From positions 597,552 to 661,551 of the forward strand of contig NZ_KQ954245.1 of assembly GCF_001519075.1 (NCBI RefSeq): a stretch of 64,000 nucleotides of DNA. Direction: 5' to 3'. Below are positions 49,286-60,500 of the stretch, piece after piece; position 1 is the stretch's first letter; the number at the start of each line of letters is the position of its first letter. The position numbers and the translations under genes were made by a program. The notes beneath the pieces are model-generated. The model was not told the origin of the DNA. It saw only the letters and a program-made list of their open reading frames with translations, and searched no databases. This stretch comes from Novosphingobium fuchskuhlense (GTDB lineage: Bacteria > Pseudomonadota > Alphaproteobacteria > Sphingomonadales > Sphingomonadaceae).

Positions 49286-49618
49286 TCAATGAACCGAGCC
49301 GATGCGTCCCTCGAGGACCGCGTCCAGCACGGCCGGATGCAGGGGCGCCTCAAAATGCAGGCCGGCAGTAAAGCCACTGGTCCAGTCAACCTTGGCAGGC
49401 CGCGCCTCAAGCCCGGGCAGGGTGATCCACACGAGCATCCCGGGCTTCAGGGCTTCCATCGAATCGATCCGCGCCGAACGGCAGGTCAGATCGCTCAGCG
49501 TCACTTTTGCGCGAAGCACGCCGCGACGATAGGTTGCCGGGATTAGCGGTCCGCACGGTGCCTGGCCCCACGGATTGGCGTCCTGTCCTGCAGCTTGCTT
49601 GACCAGCATGGCAATCAT
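49286..49618 (-). CDS. PilZ-like domain protein
   Basis: The 110-residue protein has the layout of a small PilZ domain: an arginine motif TYRRGVLRAKV, the strand motif LSDLTCRSARID (in place of D/NxSxxG), PGMLVWITLPGL and a final AKVDWTSGFTAGLHFEAPL. PilZ domains bind c-di-GMP through RxxxR and D/NxSxxG; here the second motif lacks the glycine, so ligand binding is doubtful. The ATG at 49618 or the one three codons later (49609) may be the start. It lies convergent with tRNA-Asn. Confidence 0.68.
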   Translation of the reverse strand: MIAMLVKQAAGQDANPWGQAPCGPLIPATYRRGVLRAKVTLSDLTCRSARIDSMEALKPGMLVWITLPGLEARPAKVDWTSGFTAGLHFEAPLHPAVLDAVLEGRIGSVH

Positions 49619-49656
49619 TCCCTGTGTGAACGGTGATTGGTCCGCACAAGGAAGAA

Positions 49657-49701
49657 CGGCCCGGCACCCCTGCCTTTTAGGTAAGCAGAGCTGCCGGGCC
49701 G
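49657..49701 (-). terminator. Terminator of dadA
   Basis: CGGCCCGGCA and TGCCGGGCCG form a perfect 10-bp stem with an inner CTGC/GCAG stem in the loop. On the minus strand the stem is followed by TTCTTCCTT, and it begins 33 nt after the dadA stop. Confidence 0.7.
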
Positions 49702-49733
49702 CGTTTCGGGTGTAGTACTTATTCGGCTGAGCC

Positions 49734-50987
49734 TCAGGCGACGCGCAGCGCCGCTTCGGCCTCGAGCGCCTGGTCGATCGTCGCCGCCACCATCTGCGCT
49801 GTCACCGCGCTCAGCGTCCAGCCCAAATGGCCGTGGCCGGTGTTGTAGAACACCCGCTGACGCCGCCCGGCGCCGACGCGTGGCATCATGTCGGGCAGCA
49901 TTGGTCTCAGGCCCGCCCACGGCAGGACCTCGCCCACACTCACGCCTGGGAAAAGCTGGCGTACCCACTGCACCAGCGGCGCGATGCGGTCAGCGCGGAT
50001 ATCGCGGTTCTCGCCGTTGAACTCCGCCGTTCCGGCCACGCGGAAGCGGTCCTTGCCGAGCCGGGACGTGACGATCTTGGCATCCTCGTCGAGCAGGCTC
50101 ACCCATGGCGCCGCAGCCTGGCTTGTTTCGTCGCGCAGCATGACCGTGATCGAGTAGCCCTTGACCGGGTAGACGTTCACCCGGTCACCGATCATCGCCG
50201 CAAGGCGGCGGCTGCCGACACCGGCACAGATCACCAGTCCGTCAAAATGACCGACATCCTCGATCCGCGCATCGGTCAGGCTGGCAGTGCGGATGGTGAC
50301 CCCGCGCTCGTGCACCGCAATCGCCTGAACCGCGCGATCGAGCTGGAGCATGGCCCCCTTGCGTTCGCAGGCCGCGGCAAGTCCGCGCGTGAACTTGCAG
50401 ATGTCGCCGGTCGCGTCGGACGGCGTATAGTATCCGCCGCAATAGTCTCCCGACAGTGTGGGATCGATCCGGCGCATCTCTTCAGGGGTGACCTGGAACC
50501 GGTCGAGCCCGCCGGCGCGCACCAGTTCATTGGTTCGCGCCGCATCGGCAAAGCTCGCGGCATTGCGGTAGATGTGGAGAATCCCGCGCTTCTCGCAATC
50601 GAAATTGATACCCTCGCGCTCGGCAATGCCGAACAGGTACTTGCGCGCCTCGATCGCGAGCCGGACCGTCTCCACCGTGTTGACGTCATGCCGGGGAATC
50701 GCCCCGAGAAACTCGGCGATCCATGAGAACTTGTGCCAACCGGGCCGGGGATTGAACAGGAGCGGCGCATCGCGCCTCGCCATCCAGCGCAGGCCCTTGA
50801 AAACGGTGCCGACCGAATTCCACACTTCGGCGTTGCTCGCGGAGAGTTGCCCGCCGTTGGCGAAAGAGGTTTCCATCGCCGGCAACGGCTGGCGATCGAT
50901 GATTGTTACGTGATGGCCACGCTCGAGCAACGCATAGGCCGTGGTAATGCCGGTGATACCGGCGCCGATAACCGCAAAATGCGACAT
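49734..50987 (-). CDS. dadA: D-amino-acid dehydrogenase / glycine-oxidising flavoenzyme
   Basis: The 417-residue FAD enzyme has the fold AVIGAGITGITTAYALLERG at its N-terminus, EVWNSVGTVFKGLRWM, IRTASL... and a C-terminal PWAGLRPMLPDMMPRVG with YNTGHGHLGWTL, all typical of DadA. DadA oxidises D-amino acids, usually D-alanine, to 2-oxoacids and passes electrons to the respiratory chain. The ATG at 50987 follows GAGGAG. The leader contains a tandem glycine riboswitch, so glycine (or a D-amino acid linked to it) may be the relevant substrate. An alanine racemase gene is at 11.9 kb. Confidence 0.9.
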   Translation of the reverse strand: MSHFAVIGAGITGITTAYALLERGHHVTIIDRQPLPAMETSFANGGQLSASNAEVWNSVGTVFKGLRWMARRDAPLLFNPRPGWHKFSWIAEFLGAIPRHDVNTVETVRLAIEARKYLFGIAEREGINFDCEKRGILHIYRNAASFADAARTNELVRAGGLDRFQVTPEEMRRIDPTLSGDYCGGYYTPSDATGDICKFTRGLAAACERKGAMLQLDRAVQAIAVHERGVTIRTASLTDARIEDVGHFDGLVICAGVGSRRLAAMIGDRVNVYPVKGYSITVMLRDETSQAAAPWVSLLDEDAKIVTSRLGKDRFRVAGTAEFNGENRDIRADRIAPLVQWVRQLFPGVSVGEVLPWAGLRPMLPDMMPRVGAGRRQRVFYNTGHGHLGWTLSAVTAQMVAATIDQALEAEAALRVA

Positions 50988-51060
50988 GAGCTTGAGCTCC
51001 TCGATAAGAGAAATGCGGACATGCCGACCCGCCAAGGCCGGCGCTGCGTTCATTTCCCCA

Positions 51061-51298
51061 TCTCTGTCGCTTGTGCCTGAGAGCTTGACCGCTTCGGTAT
51101 CACACGACTTGTGCGCGTAACCCTACCGTACGGCTTTCTCCGTCGGCGGATGGCTGCGCCCGGTCATAAACCTGCCGCGCCACCACTCTCCAGAGTGTCA
51201 AGACCACACGGTTCCTGTTGCCTGAGAGTTTCCTGGGGGGTTGCTCCGTCGGCGCCGGATCGAAGCCTGATGCTTCAGCCGGGCTCTCCCATGCGGTC
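51061..51298 (-). promoter_or_regulatory. Tandem glycine riboswitch upstream of dadA
   Basis: Two glycine aptamers lie in a row on the minus strand. In aptamer 1 (51298-51202), GACCGCAT pairs with GTGTGGTC as P1; it contains GCGCCGACGGAGCAA and CTCTCAGGCAACAGGAAC. After the short linker comes aptamer 2 (51196-51061), opened by CTCTGGAGAG and containing CCGCCGACGGAGAAA and CTCTCAGGCACAAGCGAC, closed by AGAG. These are the conserved glycine-aptamer cores; the A normally found in CCGAAGG is C in both copies. The ribosome site and ATG of dadA lie about 73 nt further. The 5' end is probably near 51300, behind a weak promoter (CTGAAA, 18 nt, TATCGT). Confidence 0.92.
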
Positions 51299-51469
51299 AT
51301 AAAGACGATAGCTGGAGGCTCTCCTTGTTTTCAGGGCCGCTGGCGGCCCAACGGTGGTTTGAAGCGAAACGGGCCATGACTCGAATGCATCACCCTATCG
51401 CACCACGGCATTGTGCATCAGCGAAGAGGCGAGGTCCAGCCCTATCCGAGTTTATGCACCGCGGACGGT

Positions 51470-54400
51470 TCAGCGACCAGTGGTGCCCGCCGGGGCAGGC
51501 TTTGCCGCGTCACCAACGACCACGAATGCAGCCCAGTAGAAGGGATGCGAGGTCTGCGGATCGTCCATCAGTTTCGCTTCGGCCCCGACCAGCGCATCGC
51601 CGACCGATTGGCCGGACTTGCCCGCGATCAAGCCGCCGATCAGCCGCCGCGTCGCGTCGTAGTCGTCTGGCACAGGCCAGTGGCTGGCGATCACCGCGCG
51701 CGCACCCGCGCCGGTGAACGCCCGGACGAGACCGTCGAGCGCATAATTGCCACCGGTCGTTACGCCCGCCTCGCGGCTCGCGGCTACGGTCGCCATGCCT
51801 GCCGTGTCGCAGGCCGAGAGAATGACAAGATCGGCATCAAGTTTCAGATCGAAGATTTCGCGGAAGCCGAGGAGGCCATCCGAACCTGCGGCGCCGAAGC
51901 TGGTCACCAGAGCCGGGCGGGCCGGACAATCCTTGCGCGGTGCGGTGACGAGGCCGTGCGTGGCAAAGTGGATCACGCGGTACTGGTCGAGCGAGGAATC
52001 CCCGAGCAAGCCGGTGTCGGTGAAGCTGCTGCCGGTTTTCACGACGCTCGTGCCGCCCAGCATCTTTGCCGCGTAGAGCAGTTCATCGGGTTTGACCGGG
52101 CGCTGCCAGACGGCAAGCGGCCAATCGCAGCTGTCTGCCACGGCGGAAACCGAACGCTGGGTGGGCACGGCGTTGCTGCCAAGACCAAGGTAGGGGCGCG
52201 TCGCCGCCGAGGGCGCCAGAGCCCTCAGATCGAGGAACGCGCGCGGGCTGACCGCAATCGAAATCGCCCGGCCGCGGCCCAGCCACGCAATGCCGGTGAA
52301 ATCGAAAGCATCGGCATCAAGATCTGCAGTGCGCGCCTTGTAGGCTGCAATCCCGGCATCGGACACGACCAGCACGGCGGGCGGAAGCTGCAGCATGGCC
52401 GCATCCGGTTCGAAGATGAGATGCCGGACATGCTCAAGGTCCGAATCGACCGGCCCGAACAGCGCCTTGTAGAGCGCGCGTGACCGGTCAAGGTCAAACG
52501 GCCGGTTGACGGCTTGGCCGTTTTCGATCGTGACGATGCTCTCGCGGATCTTGCGGACCTCGCGCCCGAGATCGGCGCGAGACAGCGGGACCGCGAACAG
52601 GCGCGCGGCACCCGACGTCGCATAGAGCCCGTAGAGATCGCTCGCCACGGCGATGAGCTTGTAATAGGCCTCGCCCGGCTTCAGCGCTGCCTGCATGCCG
52701 GCAAGCGATACCCGTTGCGGCGACAACGCCGTGTAGCGAGGATAGGCAGCGAGCCTCGCGACAATCTCGGTTTGCTCCCGGCGCAGCGTGGCAAGGGCTT
52801 CCTGCTCGCGCTCAAGGTCCGCACTATTGCCCGGACCGGGGCTGGCGAGTGCGCCGAGACGGGCAATCTCGGCCTCCGTACGAGCGATATCGCGGCTGCG
52901 GGCCAGAGACAGACGGAACAACGCGGCGCCGGCATCGTTGCCTTCGGCCAGCTGGCGCGAAAGAATCGCCTGCGTCTGCGCGACACCGGGACGCTCCAGC
53001 ACTTGCGCAGCGGAGAATGCGCTGCTGGCGGCCTGTGCTGCGGCGGCCCCGTCAGAGCCGGCGAGCAAAGCGAAATAGGGGGCGAGCAGATCGCGCAGCG
53101 TGGTCCCGCTATCGGGAATACCCGCGCTGTCCTCCACCACTGCGCCAAACAGCTGGCGGGCTTCCTCGCTTGCGCCGACCGAAATCAGCAGTGCGGCCTT
53201 GCGCGCCTTGGCGGAAAGCACCGCCGGCGAGGACGGATAGGCGCCGGCAAGCGCGGCAATGGCCCGATCAAACCCGGCGAGTGCCTCGTCCTTTCGTCCT
53301 GCCTCCCCGGCTATCCGCGCGAGCTCCATTTCGATTTCAGCCGATAGCCAGACGATCGACGCCACGTGTCCGCCGCGTATGCTCGCCAGCCTGCGCCGCG
53401 CCTCGGCGAAACCGGCAGCAGCCTCGGCGGTTCGTCCCGCCATGCGCGCCGCCGTCGCCCCGATCGCAAGCGCCTGGCCATCGAGGATCTCTGCATTCTC
53501 GGCGCGTGTCAGCGCAGGATCGGGCGCACCCATGCGCCGGGTCGCGGCGTTCTCACCGTTGATCGCCTCGGCCAGAGGAAGGTTGATCTCTCCCTCGGCA
53601 AGCCGCGCGCGATCGATTGCGGCATTGGCGGGATCGACCGGCCTCGACAGTTCGGCTGCCGCGCCCTCGACATTCCTCTGGTTGAGCTGGTCGAGCGCCC
53701 GGTAATTGCGCAGCAACCGCTGAGCGAGGCCATCACCCGGCATTTCGGCACGATCGCTCTCGGCAAACAGGCGGGCGGCGGCGTCGAAATTCCCGAGGTT
53801 CGATTGCTGCAGCCCCTCGTTGGCAAGGGCTTCCGCAAGGTCGGCTGTCTCGTCCTTCGAACCGCGCGACTTCTCCGCCAGAACTTCGAAGAATGCAGCG
53901 GATTCGGCAAAGCTGCTGCCATTGTTGCGCAAGTAGCCCTCACCGCGCACGCCGAGCGGATCGAGCAGGCCGGCCTGAAGCCGCGCGAAGGCTGCAGCAT
54001 CCGTCACCTCGGTAGTCGCAACCTTGATCTCGCCCGGCAGCGCGCGGTCCATGACCACGCTGGCCAAGGCAAGCCGCAGGGCGTCGTCATAGGCGGCAAG
54101 GCCTTCGACGAAATACTGCGTCATCCCGCGCGAGAGAGCGTAGCGCCGGTAGTCGAGGCCGCTTGCGGGATCCCGGCAGGTCAACCCTTGCGCCTCGCCC
54201 ACAGTGCCGATCATCACGCGGCCAGGCGTGCCGCAGGCGCGCTCCGGACCAGGGGTGGCAGGTACGCCGGCCACAGGCGCGGCATCAATCGGGACGGCAT
54301 GGCGCAGAGCAAGGAGCGTCCCCACCGGTCCGGCGGCATCCCGGCACGAGAGGGTGTAGGCACGTTCGAACATGCCGGCGAGACGCGGATCGCGCGAGGC

Positions 54401-54547
54401 GATCTGCGCGCTGCACACGACGCCGGTGGAGCCCACGCGGAAGGCGCTGCGCACGGCTAGGGGCAACTCACGAGCGGCGAGGCCTACCGGTGCGAGCAAG
54501 CCCGAGCATGCGACGAGCGAGACGGCAAAGGCCAGCGCGCGCCTCAT
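51470..54547 (-). CDS. Exported TPR/CHAT-domain protease associated with two-partner secretion
   Basis: The 1025-residue protein has a signal peptide (MRRALAFAVSLVACSGLLAP..., cleavage about residue 25). Residues about 140-560 are helical, with repeated TPR-like pairs (LAEALANEGLQQSNLGNFDAAARLF, AGRTAEAAAGFAEARRRL, AGRKDEALAGFDRAIAAL). The C-terminal CHAT domain (about residues 640-1010) keeps its catalytic dyad: His864 in IHFATHGL and Cys913 in VILSACDTAG. CHAT domains are caspase-like (HetF-associated) cysteine proteases. Its start overlaps the TpsA stop by 4 nt (ATGA), so it is the third gene of the tpsB-tpsA operon. The function is unknown; processing of TpsA or response to its secretion is an inference. 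Confidence 0.88.
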   Translation of the reverse strand: MRRALAFAVSLVACSGLLAPVGLAARELPLAVRSAFRVGSTGVVCSAQIASRDPRLAGMFERAYTLSCRDAAGPVGTLLALRHAVPIDAAPVAGVPATPGPERACGTPGRVMIGTVGEAQGLTCRDPASGLDYRRYALSRGMTQYFVEGLAAYDDALRLALASVVMDRALPGEIKVATTEVTDAAAFARLQAGLLDPLGVRGEGYLRNNGSSFAESAAFFEVLAEKSRGSKDETADLAEALANEGLQQSNLGNFDAAARLFAESDRAEMPGDGLAQRLLRNYRALDQLNQRNVEGAAAELSRPVDPANAAIDRARLAEGEINLPLAEAINGENAATRRMGAPDPALTRAENAEILDGQALAIGATAARMAGRTAEAAAGFAEARRRLASIRGGHVASIVWLSAEIEMELARIAGEAGRKDEALAGFDRAIAALAGAYPSSPAVLSAKARKAALLISVGASEEARQLFGAVVEDSAGIPDSGTTLRDLLAPYFALLAGSDGAAAAQAASSAFSAAQVLERPGVAQTQAILSRQLAEGNDAGAALFRLSLARSRDIARTEAEIARLGALASPGPGNSADLEREQEALATLRREQTEIVARLAAYPRYTALSPQRVSLAGMQAALKPGEAYYKLIAVASDLYGLYATSGAARLFAVPLSRADLGREVRKIRESIVTIENGQAVNRPFDLDRSRALYKALFGPVDSDLEHVRHLIFEPDAAMLQLPPAVLVVSDAGIAAYKARTADLDADAFDFTGIAWLGRGRAISIAVSPRAFLDLRALAPSAATRPYLGLGSNAVPTQRSVSAVADSCDWPLAVWQRPVKPDELLYAAKMLGGTSVVKTGSSFTDTGLLGDSSLDQYRVIHFATHGLVTAPRKDCPARPALVTSFGAAGSDGLLGFREIFDLKLDADLVILSACDTAGMATVAASREAGVTTGGNYALDGLVRAFTGAGARAVIASHWPVPDDYDATRRLIGGLIAGKSGQSVGDALVGAEAKLMDDPQTSHPFYWAAFVVVGDAAKPAPAGTTGR

Positions 54548-57500
54548 GGCCGACTGCTCCCGCCATTGACCAGCGCGGGGTTGCCGCTGCCGGCAATCCC
54601 CTCATCGACCGCGCCCGCTAACGCATCGGACTGGACCGGAAGCAGCACCTGCAATGGCTGGATCGCATTCGGGCTGCCCGGTTTGTGCTTGTCCGGATCG
54701 TCCGGGGTGTCACCGATGTCCGGATTGCTGGTGGTCTTGATCCGCCCCGGCAGTCCCGGATCGGGCTCACCCTTGACCAGATTGAGACCGCAGACCGCTG
54801 CGCTCAGCAAGCAGCCGTTGAGGCGGCTGTCGGCCGTGAAGCCGGACAGGTTGACGCCGCTGGCCTTGAACTGGCGCCACGCCTCTGCACCGCTGACGAG
54901 GCCCGCCGCGGTGCGGAAGGTGCCGTTGATGATCACCGTGATCGGCGCCGCTGCGGCCGAGCGCAGCGTGATGCCGCCCAGCGGTTCCTCGAAGCCCAGC
55001 GGGTCGAACCCGGTGCCGCTCCGCTGGATATAGAAACTGCGACCGATGGCAAGATCGAGCGCGCCGGCGCGGATAACGGGATCAGTGCCCCCTGCACTCT
55101 CCCGGTCCAGCGCAAGCTCGGCACTGGCGAAGAACGGATCGGCTGCAAGCCTTGTGAGGAGCGAACCCGCAGCGATATGGATATCGCGCGCCTCGATCTG
55201 CAAAGTGCCTGACAAGGCACCGCCCTTGCCCAGCAAGGCCATGCTGCCGCTATCCGAAACAAGCTGGAACTGGCCGGCGCGGAAGCCGAGTGCATTGCCC
55301 GAGCGAAAACCTGTTGCGGTCAGCGCGCCGGCCACGCGGATCGTGCCGCTTGCCGCGCCGCCGGGTGCAGCGCCCGTGCTGAAGCGCACGGTGCCGGCCG
55401 GATCATCGATCGTGCTGCCGGCATCGGGTCCGGTCACATCGAGCTTGCCGATCAGGAGATCGATGGCACCAGCGACATCCGGCGCAAAGACGCTGACAGA
55501 ACCGCTGTTGATCCGGCTCCATTCGGCATTGTCGAGCGAGAAGCCGCTCGTGGGCACCAAACTGCCATCGAGTCCGTCACCGATCCGCATGCCGGCGGGA
55601 TTGCGCGAGACGAGCGTCACGCTTCCGGTTTTGCCTGCGTTGAGGCCCGAACCGGCAGGCATCACGAGATCACCCGCGCGCAGCTCGATCACGGGCGCCC
55701 GCCAGACGCCGCCGAGCCGCGCTGTCCCGGCGGTATCGATAAAGATACTGCGCGTGGCGGTGATCCCCGCCAGTGCGGCATCGCCGGTGACGGATGCGGT
55801 GAAGGTGCTCCCCGTGATCGGACCCGCGACCACTATGCCGCCGCGCGCCGCCACGAGCGGCGCCGTCAGGACGGCGCCGAAATCGAACGCGCCGATGGCA
55901 CAGCCACCACAGGCGTCCATTGTTTCGCTTGCGGCAAGAATACGCCCATCGGCCGAAGCGAGACTTGCCGCCCCGATCGAGCCGCCGGCCAGGAGCACGA
56001 TGTCGCGTGCCCGTACCGCGCCGAGTGTCAGATCGCCGGTCGCAACGAGCGCCGTGTCGGTTCCGGCTGTGACCGCGCCCGCCGTCAGCGCACCGCCAGT
56101 CGCGTGCAGCTCAACAACAGCATTGGCAGCCCGAACATCGCCGAGGCCAAGATTCCCCCCGGCGCTCATGAGGACAGACCCATCGGCAGTGATGGAGCCC
56201 CCGCTCGCCGCGCCGGCGCTGGTCATCACGGCATTGCCGGCAGAGGCCGTGACATTGCCGAGCGCCAAGGTTCCGCCAGCGGTGACCGCGACATCCGTTG
56301 CCGTGATGGCACCAAGACCGAGGTTGCGTCCGGTTGCGGCAAACTTGCCGCCAGAGGTCAAGGTGCCGGTCTGCATGTCTGCGGCTGCAGACAGGCCAAG
56401 ATCACCGCCGGAATTGATCGCCAGCGCCCTCAGCGCTCCGCTGCTGCTGCGCGCGGTGACCGCAGCAGCGCCCGTGATCGCCCCTGCCTGAAGGTCGCCA
56501 GCCGACGCGAGTGCAAGGTTGCCACCGGCGACCGCTGCGCCGGTCAGCGTGACCGTTCCGCCCGTGCTGGTGAGCGACACCGATCCGGGTGCGCGGACCC
56601 CCGCCGAGGCGAGATTCCCGCCCGCGGTAAAAGTGACGTTCCCGGTCGCGGCCACGGCGCTGCCCGTGTTGAGCCCGGCCCCGGCCGCAAGGTCGATGGA
56701 CGCGCCGGACAGGTCGCCGGTGACAATCGCACCGGTGCTGCCGACGGTCAGCGTGCCCGCTGCCGCCAGTGCCCCTGTGGATGCAGAACTGCTGGCCGCA
56801 ATCCGCACCAGGCCATTCGCCGCGCTCACGGCTTTTGAAGCCAAGGCACCGGTCACGGCCAGCGTGACGTCACCCGCCGCAGAGCGCGCCGCGCCGCCAA
56901 GCGTCGTGTCACCGCCCGCTGTGACGGCAATTCCGGTCTGCCCCAGCAGCGCACCCGCCGTGAGCTTTCCGCCGGCGTTCAAGGTCAACTGGCCGGCGTT
57001 CGCCGTCAGGTTACCCGCCGTCATCGCGCCGCCGGCGTCGAGGGCCACATTGCCAGTCGCGCTCAAGGCCGAAACGAGATCAAGGCTGGTGCCCGCACCA
57101 AGCGTGATGCCGGTTCGTGCAGAAACGGCACCAGCCGCACCGCCGGTCTTTGCCGTGAGTGTCACCGCACCGCTCGTCGACCGGAGATTGCCGACCGCGA
57201 CGCTGCCGGCCGTGCTCGTCAGGCCGATATCGCCGGTTGCGGACATGGTGGCGCTGGTCAAGGCATCGGCAGCGGTGAGCGAGATCGCGCCGCCCGTTGC
57301 CCGGACCTGCCCTGCGGCGAGGGTCTTTCCTGCGGTTCCGGTGACCGAGCGGCCCGACAGCTCGGTTGCGGCGAGTGCCCCGCCGGCGACCACACGCGTG
57401 GCCCCGCGGGTTGCAGCGAGCCCGCCGGAAACAATGTCATTGGCGGCAGTGAGGGCAAGATCCCCGTTGGCGGTCGTGCCCCCAGCCATGGCAATCCCCG

Positions 57501-60500
57501 CGCCGGCATCTACAGCAATACCGGCAGACGCCTTGACCACGCCGAGCGAAACCTGATCGGTGCTGGTTGCGGCAACCGTGCTGCCGGTGACGGCGCCGCT
57601 GGAAAGGGCACCGCCCGCGTCCAGAATGATCGACCCGCGCCCCGTTACCGAGGCGAGAGTCATGGCTCCAGCCGATGTGATGGCGACCGGCGCGCCGGGC
57701 CCCGATGCGCCGACCGCGCCGGTCACCACCGCTGCCAGCCCGTTGATGGCCACACCTGCACGGCCGGCAAGATCCCCCGCCGTGATCGTGCCCGCAGCGC
57801 TCATCGAAAGCTGATCGCGCGCAGCGGCGGAAACCAGATCGAGCGTGCTGCCGGCGGCAAGGTCGATGCGGCTGTCGGCTGCAACGGCACCGGCGGAAAT
57901 CGCCCCGCCAGCCTGCAGGCTGACCGCCCCGCTCGAAGGCAAGGTCCGCTTTGCCGTGACGTTGCCAACCGCGATCCTGCCGAGGGAGGCCGCTGTCAGC
58001 GCGCCGACACTGGCGGGGCCGCCTATCGTGATCGGACCACCGGACGCGACTGGCGCGGCGGTGAGCACGGCATTCAGATCGTATGCTCCGAGCGGATCGC
58101 CGCCGAGCGCGCCCATCGTGAAATCGGCCAGCAGCACACGCCCGCCTGCGGTGATCCCGCCGAGCGTCTGGCCGGTGCCGGCCAGCACCGCGATCTCGCG
58201 GCCGGCAAGCGTTCCGCTGGTGACGGCGTCCGGGGTCAGCAGCAGGATATCGCGCCGCGCGCCCAGATCCCCGAGCGTCATAGCGCCATTGCCGACCACG
58301 GTGATCCCGTACGTCGCGCCGGAAAGCGCCGAAGGGCTGACGAGGCCTGCCGATAGAGCCGCGGTCTGAACCGTACCGTCCGACACGATGAGGATGCTGT
58401 CGCCGGCCGCGATGGCCCCGCTGGCGGTCACATTGCTTGCGCCATCGAGCCTGACCTTCTCGCCAGCTGTCACGCCGCCGGTGGCAAGCGCGGCACCCGA
58501 GGTCAGCGTGGCAGTCGTCGCGGCGGTGACATCGCCCGTGGTGACTGCTCCCGGCGCGGCAACAGTGACGGACGCGCCTGCCGACACCTTGCCGAGCGAA
58601 ACCGTGGTCCCGCCCGCTACCGCAAGATCGGCAGCCGATGTCAGATCATCGAGCCGCACGAGGCCCGTCGCGGCAAGCGTGAGCGCGCCGCCGCTGTTTA
58701 CCGAGAGGTGCCCGAACAGATCGCCCGCCGTCGTCAGCAGGACCGAATTGCTGCCGGACAACGTCCCCGGCGTGCCGGCCGGAACTACGCCTGGCAACCA
58801 GTCGGCCCCGCTGAGCGACACATTCACCGCGCTGACATCCGCGCCATCAAGCGTCATGGCGAGCGCGCCCGGCGTCACGAAACCGAGATCGCCGGTCAGC
58901 GCGGTATCGCCGCCGGCAATCGCGATATCGGATGGCAGCGCACCTGGCGCTGCCGTACCGGCCGCAAGAAAGCTCAGGTTTGCGGCATCGACCGTGCCGC
59001 CGCGCGAGAGCCAGGCCAGCGGCCGGCCAAGCACGGTCGCAGTGCCCGCCACCCCGCCTTTGCCCGCCGCCGCACTCGCCGTGAAAACAAGGTCGTTGGC
59101 CAACAGCGCACCGCCCTGACCTACCTCGAGCCGCGCGCCGAAGGGCACCGGTTCCGCGCCAGCATCGCCGACCAGCCCGTCGCCGCCACTGCCGCCGGTG
59201 CCGGAGCTTCCGCCAATCCCGCCTGCGTCAAACAGCGCGCCATCCGAAAATGTGACCTTGCCGCCATCTACGACGAGCGCGGCGCCGCCGCCGGATCCGT
59301 CGCCGCCGCGTCCTGTCACGCCCACACTGGGAGCCGCCCCACCAGGCGCGCCACCAGCCCCGCCCGTACCGCCGGCTGCGACCGTGGTGACACCAAAACT
59401 GGCCGAACCCGTGGCCGGTGCGCCTGTCGCAAGTCCGCTGACCACACCGAGACGCACGGTACCACCGCGCCCCGTGCCGCCCGCGCCGCCGTCCGAGCTC
59501 CCTGAAACCACGCTGCCAATGGCTGTGCCGGCGCCCCCGTCGCCTCCGCTTCCGGCTGCGCCTGCGTCAAATCCACCGGCAATCGAAAGCGTGCCGTTGC
59601 CTGCTTCTGCGAGCGCACGCACCACACCGCCGGTGCCGTTTCCACCGGCCCCGCCAATCCCGGTGAAGATGAGCGGCGAACTTCCCGCGCCGCCGATGCC
59701 GCGCGCGCTGACTGTGCCGCTTCCTAAAGTGACCTTCCCGGCGCCCTCGAGCGAACTGTAGGCGATGGTCTGGGCTGTGCCGCCCTGTCCTGCGCCGCCG
59801 GTCCCGCCATTGTAGCCGCTGCCGCCCAGGCCATCGGCGCGGACATTGACAGTACCGCCCGCAACGCTGCCATCGCGCGCGAAAGCCGCAGCTGCCCCGC
59901 CAGATCCATTGCTGCCCCTGCCGCCAGACGCGCCGGTTCCCGTTGCCGAGACGACAAGGTCGTTCGTCACCGTGATCGTTCCGCCGTTGCCGATGGCGCC
60001 CGCGTCGCCGGACGACACGCTGGCCGTGCCGCCGATGCCATCGCCCCCGTTGCCACCCGAGTCTGGCAGGCCCGAGGCGAGATTGTCGATCAATGCGCCC
60101 GCGCCGCCGGTTCCCTCGGCACGCACGGCAAGCGACTGCAGCGCGGCGACCGTACCGCCGGTCGACCGCAGGTAGGCCGTCCCGCCCAGCCCGGCCCCGC
60201 CGTCCTTGCCGCTCGTCGAATCCGCAGCGCCCCCCAACCCCGAAGCGTCGATCGCAACAGCATTGCCCAACGTGAAGGCCGAGCCCTTGCCGGCAAGGAT
60301 GCCTGCTGTGCCTCCGGTACCCGCGCCGCCCTCGACCGTGCAGGCAGCACATATGTAGCCATTGCCGCCGATGCCGCGCGCATCAAGCAAGGTCGATCCA
60401 AGGACCGCGAGCGTTCCCCCATTGATTTTGCCTTCGATGAGCGCCTGTCCGCCGCTACCGGGAGCGCCTTCCAGCCCGGCGAGCGTGGTAGAACCGCCCG

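Noticed and set aside
51334..51350. GGGCCGC/GCGGCCC hairpin between the riboswitch and the CHAT gene
   Set aside because: Short, without T-run on either side; not enough to call a terminator of the CHAT operon.
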